This document shows positions 61,386-64,000 of a stretch of 64,000 bases of DNA, piece by piece. Where the stretch lies: NCBI GenBank assembly GCA_023664665.1, contig JAMPEY010000014.1, forward strand, positions 1 through 64,000, in the 5' to 3' direction. Position 1 is the stretch's first letter; each line of letters starts with the position of its first letter. The stretch comes from Lachnoclostridium sp. Its GTDB lineage: Bacteria; Bacillota; Clostridia; Lachnospirales; Lachnospiraceae. The translations under genes and the position numbers were made by a program. The notes below the pieces were generated by a model. That model had not been told where the DNA came from. It worked only from the letters and a program-made list of their open reading frames with translations, and did no database searches.

Positions 61386-62264
61386 ATGTATCAGGCAGGA
61401 TTGGTTATGGAAGGCGGCGGACTGAAGGGGATTTATACCGCAGGCGTGCTGGATTGTTTTTTGGACAAGGGATTAGAATTTTCCCATGTATATGCAGTAT
61501 CTGCTGCGGCAGGACATATGTGCAGTTATCTGTCAAAGCAGCGGGGCAGGGCGTTGGATGTCAGTATCGATTATCTGGATTCCGAGCACTATTGGGGAGT
61601 GAAAAGTCTCGCTTTTACAGGAGACTTGTTTAATGTGGACACTTGCTATTATGTGATTCCCGAATATTTAAATCCCTATGATTATGCGAGCTTTAACGCG
61701 TATCGGGGAAAAGCCTACAGCGTGGCTACGGATATTGTCACAGGCAGCCCCAAGTATTTCAGGATACGGGATTTGAAGGAGGATATCATAAAAATCCGGG
61801 CTTCCGCATCCCTGCCTTTAGTGGCGAGAAATGTAAAGATTAACGGCGGTTATTATCTGGACGGCGGTATCAGCGATGCGATTCCTTTGCAGAAATCCAT
61901 TTTGGACGGCAATACCAAAAATGTAGTCATTATGACCAAAGAGGAGGGCTTTGTGCGGACTGCCGTGTCGCCTGCCAACTTAGCACTCATAAAGGCAAGG
62001 TATTTAAAATATCCTAAAGTATATGAATTAATGGCGGATAGACATCAACGCTATAATGAAACCTTGGATTTTATTGCAAGACAGCAGAAAAACGGGCAGG
62101 CATTTTTAATCCGTCCCAAAGACGGCGCGGGAGTGAAACGGCTGGAGACGGATAAGGATAAGCTGAACGCGCTTTACAGAGAAGGTTATCGGGATGCGGA
62201 GAATTGCTATGAGGAGCTGAAAATGTATCTGGAAGGAGATATGGAAAAAGGCACTGCGGGATGA
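61386..62264 (+). CDS. Patatin-like protein with altered nucleophile elbow
   Basis: 292 residues from ATG 61386 (GGGGGTG upstream). The oxyanion motif EGGGLKGIYTAG is intact and the catalytic Asp lies in YLDGGISDAIPL. The nucleophile elbow, GxSxG in the family (usually GVSAGA), reads AVSAAAG around S39, so both flanking glycines are Ala. Family members are serine lipases or acyl hydrolases acting on phospholipids with a Ser-Asp dyad. The change may alter or weaken activity, but Ser and Asp remain. It lies 18 bp after the aminotransferase gene. Confidence 0.87.
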   Translation: MYQAGLVMEGGGLKGIYTAGVLDCFLDKGLEFSHVYAVSAAAGHMCSYLSKQRGRALDVSIDYLDSEHYWGVKSLAFTGDLFNVDTCYYVIPEYLNPYDYASFNAYRGKAYSVATDIVTGSPKYFRIRDLKEDIIKIRASASLPLVARNVKINGGYYLDGGISDAIPLQKSILDGNTKNVVIMTKEEGFVRTAVSPANLALIKARYLKYPKVYELMADRHQRYNETLDFIARQQKNGQAFLIRPKDGAGVKRLETDKDKLNALYREGYRDAENCYEELKMYLEGDMEKGTAG

Positions 62265-62294
62265 GGCATCGGACCGATGCATCGGACCGATGCC
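62265..62294. repeat. Palindromic tandem repeat
   Basis: ATCGGACCGATGC is present twice in direct tandem (62268-62280 and 62281-62293), and each unit is itself a near palindrome, so the 30 bp form a nearly self-complementary block. It begins directly after the patatin-like gene's stop. Confidence 0.75.
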
Positions 62295-62341
62295 TGCGAT
62301 ACATGAAACAGGGTTTGCGAAGCGGTTCCTGTTGTATGCAG
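62292..62341 (+). other. Long hairpin between patatin-like gene and uppP
   Basis: CCTGCGATACA pairs with TGTATGCAGG (one bulge) and AACAGG with CCTGTT inside it. There is no T run after it on the + strand, so it is a structured spacer rather than a clear terminator. Confidence 0.45.
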
Positions 62342-62391
62342 GGGTATAAAAAAGAAACAGGCGCTGACCATGCGCGGAAATGAGGAAAGCT

Positions 62392-63243
62392 ATGTTGGAA
62401 ATTATCAAAGCGATTATTTATGGAATTGTGGAAGGCATTACGGAGTGGCTGCCCATCAGCAGCACGGGGCATTTGATTTTGGTGGAGGAGCTGATACCGT
62501 TTCAGGGCACCAGCGAAAATTTTTTCGGAATGTTTGATGTGGTGATCCAGCTGGGAGCAATTCTTGCGGTGGTGGTACTGTTTTTCGGAAAAATCTGGCC
62601 TTTCGCACTGACCAAGAAAGAGCGGGAAAAGTCGGGCAGCAAGTCCGTTATCAAGACGGATATTTTTGTTTTATGGTTTAAGATTTTGGTTTCCTGTGTG
62701 CCGGCTGCAGTGATTGGCGTGTTGTTTGACGATGTGTTTGACGCCCTTTTTTATAATCCTGTCTGCGTGGCGTTGGCATTGATTATTTTCGGTATCGCCT
62801 TTATTGTCATTGAAAATTGGAATAAAGGGCGTACTCCCAAGGTGACTGCCCTAAGTGAAATTACTTATCAAACGGCGCTGCTCATCGGCATTTTTCAAGT
62901 GATTGCGGCGGTATTTCCCGGAACCTCCCGGTCAGGAGCAACGATTGTGGGAGCTTTGTTGATCGGGGTGTCCAGAACGGTAGCGGCGGAGTACACTTTT
63001 TTCCTTGCGATTCCCGTGATGTTTGGCGCAAGCCTGTTAAAAGTGGTAAAGTTCGGTTTTGATTTTACTTCGCTGGAACTGGCGCTGCTGCTTATCGGCA
63101 CGGTGGTGGCGTTTGTGGTTTCACTGGCAGTTTTACGGTTTTTGATGGGTTATATCAAGAAGCATGACTTTAAGGTATTCGGCTGGTATCGGATTGCTCT
63201 GGGAATCGTGGTGCTGGCATACTTCGGACTGATGAGAAGGTAA
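62392..63243 (+). CDS. uppP: Undecaprenyl-diphosphate phosphatase
   Basis: 283 residues from ATG 62392 (GAGGAAA about 6 nt upstream); ATG 62380 overlaps that site. Conserved motifs: GIVEGITEWLPISSTGHLIL at the N-terminus and FPGTSRSGATIVGALLIG in the second half, with about eight membrane spans. It recycles undecaprenyl diphosphate to the monophosphate carrier for peptidoglycan and glycan synthesis and gives bacitracin resistance. Its leader ATGCGCGGAAATGAGG is repeated before the lipid kinase gene (33981-33996). Confidence 0.95.
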   Translation: MLEIIKAIIYGIVEGITEWLPISSTGHLILVEELIPFQGTSENFFGMFDVVIQLGAILAVVVLFFGKIWPFALTKKEREKSGSKSVIKTDIFVLWFKILVSCVPAAVIGVLFDDVFDALFYNPVCVALALIIFGIAFIVIENWNKGRTPKVTALSEITYQTALLIGIFQVIAAVFPGTSRSGATIVGALLIGVSRTVAAEYTFFLAIPVMFGASLLKVVKFGFDFTSLELALLLIGTVVAFVVSLAVLRFLMGYIKKHDFKVFGWYRIALGIVVLAYFGLMRR

Positions 63244-63276
63244 AGGAACGCGGGAAGCGGGAAGACGGGAGAGAAA

Positions 63277-64000
63277 ATGGAAGAGCTGTGGGGGTTTTTA
63301 AAATTATATTCGCCTGATAGTCTGGCTGTAAAGTCTTTTTTGACTTCCGGGGGACCGCTTTTGTGGCTTGTGCTTTTGTACGGAAACGCCATTTTTTATA
63401 TGGTAGATTTTTATAATCTGATGAAGAGAAAATCTACGGCGGAAACCTTTGCGATTCTGTCGGTTCCCTGCGCAATATCCTTTTTGGGAGCCGCCATGCT
63501 GCCACTCTGTGTCCATGTACCGGCGCCGGAACGGACGGGGCGGTTTGCAGAGGCGCTGGAGAGCAGCGAATTGAATCGGATGCTTTTGCTGGTGGCGGGC
63601 ATATATATATTTCTCTGGGGCATATCTTTGATTTCCCAATTGGAATTTTTTCAAAGGAAGACTTTTTTGGGCAAGCTGTTTCGTGAAAGGCGCAGGAAGC
63701 GGGATGTAATACGGTGGGTGCTTTTCGGCATTCCCGATTATCTCTATGCCGGTATGATGATTTTCTTTTCCCTGTGGCGCCTGATAGCGGGGCAGAGTTT
63801 TTTTGCCCGGGGAAACAGCCTGCTTTTGTGGATTTATTTATATGCCGTGTATCTTTTGTGCTGCAAGATCATTCTGCTTGCGGTGGCGTTATTGGTGCGC
63901 CTGTATTCCGTAAAGATTACCGTTTTTCGATGGCGGGAGGGGAAAAATCCCTCTGCTTTTCTGTTCCGCTATTTTCTCTTTTACCAAAGCGCCATGGTCA
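63277..64000 (+). CDS. Integral membrane protein (partial)
   Basis: At least 241 residues from ATG 63277, open at the right edge. About five hydrophobic segments are visible (near residues 26-48, 58-76, 106-124, 147-170 and 184-208), separated by basic loops such as FRERRRKRDVIRW. I do not recognise the family. It follows uppP after 33 bp and may be co-transcribed with it. Confidence 0.75.
   Translation, partial: MEELWGFLKLYSPDSLAVKSFLTSGGPLLWLVLLYGNAIFYMVDFYNLMKRKSTAETFAILSVPCAISFLGAAMLPLCVHVPAPERTGRFAEALESSELNRMLLLVAGIYIFLWGISLISQLEFFQRKTFLGKLFRERRRKRDVIRWVLFGIPDYLYAGMMIFFSLWRLIAGQSFFARGNSLLLWIYLYAVYLLCCKIILLAVALLVRLYSVKITVFRWREGKNPSAFLFRYFLFYQSAMV

Overview
The window looks like chromosome of a low-GC, Gram-positive anaerobe of the Clostridia, most likely a gut-type Lachnospiraceae; this is inferred from gene content, not from a search. 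Pointers are the hprK/ROK kinase/murB/rapZ/whiA/HPr-like block, mecA, whiA, a short eukaryote/archaea-type ProRS, a DUF1846 gene, lipoprotein signals on solute-binding proteins, Gram-positive Shine-Dalgarno sites and TTGnnn-16/17-TATAAT promoters. I see no rRNA, tRNA, CRISPR array, prophage or transposase gene. There are 54 protein-coding genes, two of them cut by the window edges, and most lie on the + strand.

Layout. 1-6.6 kb: a membrane-tethered MerR regulator (cut), then tatD-mecA-zinc ribbon membrane protein-TPM protein, then proS. 6.6-14.7 kb: an esterase, an RND efflux pair, a DEDDh exonuclease and a convergent D,D-carboxypeptidase. 14.8-20 kb: trmB, a MITE-like element, trxA, DUF1846, ftsH. 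20-25.6 kb: a lipoprotein that fuses a solute-binding domain to a 5'-nucleotidase C-terminal domain, a hybrid histidine kinase, and a sugar-phosphate transferase. 25.6-35.4 kb: an FlxA-like coiled coil, uvrC, the carbon-catabolite/cell-wall block hprK-ROK-murB-rapZ-whiA-HPr-like, a lipid kinase and an SH3 lipoprotein. 35.6-36.4 kb: fba.

36.8-45.5 kb is the most unusual region: eight co-directional genes behind one strong promoter. They encode two glutathionyl-hydroquinone-reductase-like proteins (one with an extra GST-C domain), a complete polar amino acid ABC importer, a GNAT acetyltransferase, a metal-dependent amidohydrolase and an M20 peptidase. The set resembles the import/N-acetylation/deacetylation logic of Bacillus S-substituted-cysteine operons, but with a thiol reductase where those have a monooxygenase. 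I infer a salvage or detoxification route for thiol conjugates.

47-57.4 kb is one compact gene run. It starts with a FecR-domain surface protein, a CHASE2 adenylate cyclase and a GAF/HD-GYP phosphodiesterase, and continues into deoxysugar genes (sugar isomerase-like protein, DegT aminotransferase, FdtA/QdtA ketoisomerase, NDP-hexose 2,3-dehydratase, 3-ketoreductase). 57.5-64 kb: polysaccharide deacetylase, glpK, a class I aminotransferase, a patatin-like protein with an altered nucleophile elbow, uppP, and a membrane protein cut by the right edge.

Several intergenic regions carry repeated, structured DNA: a two-hairpin element with compensatory base changes (three copies, after HPr-like and glpK and in the hprK leader), a 209-bp element with terminal inverted repeats and an 11-bp target duplication, and duplicated ribosome-binding-site leaders in front of unrelated genes.
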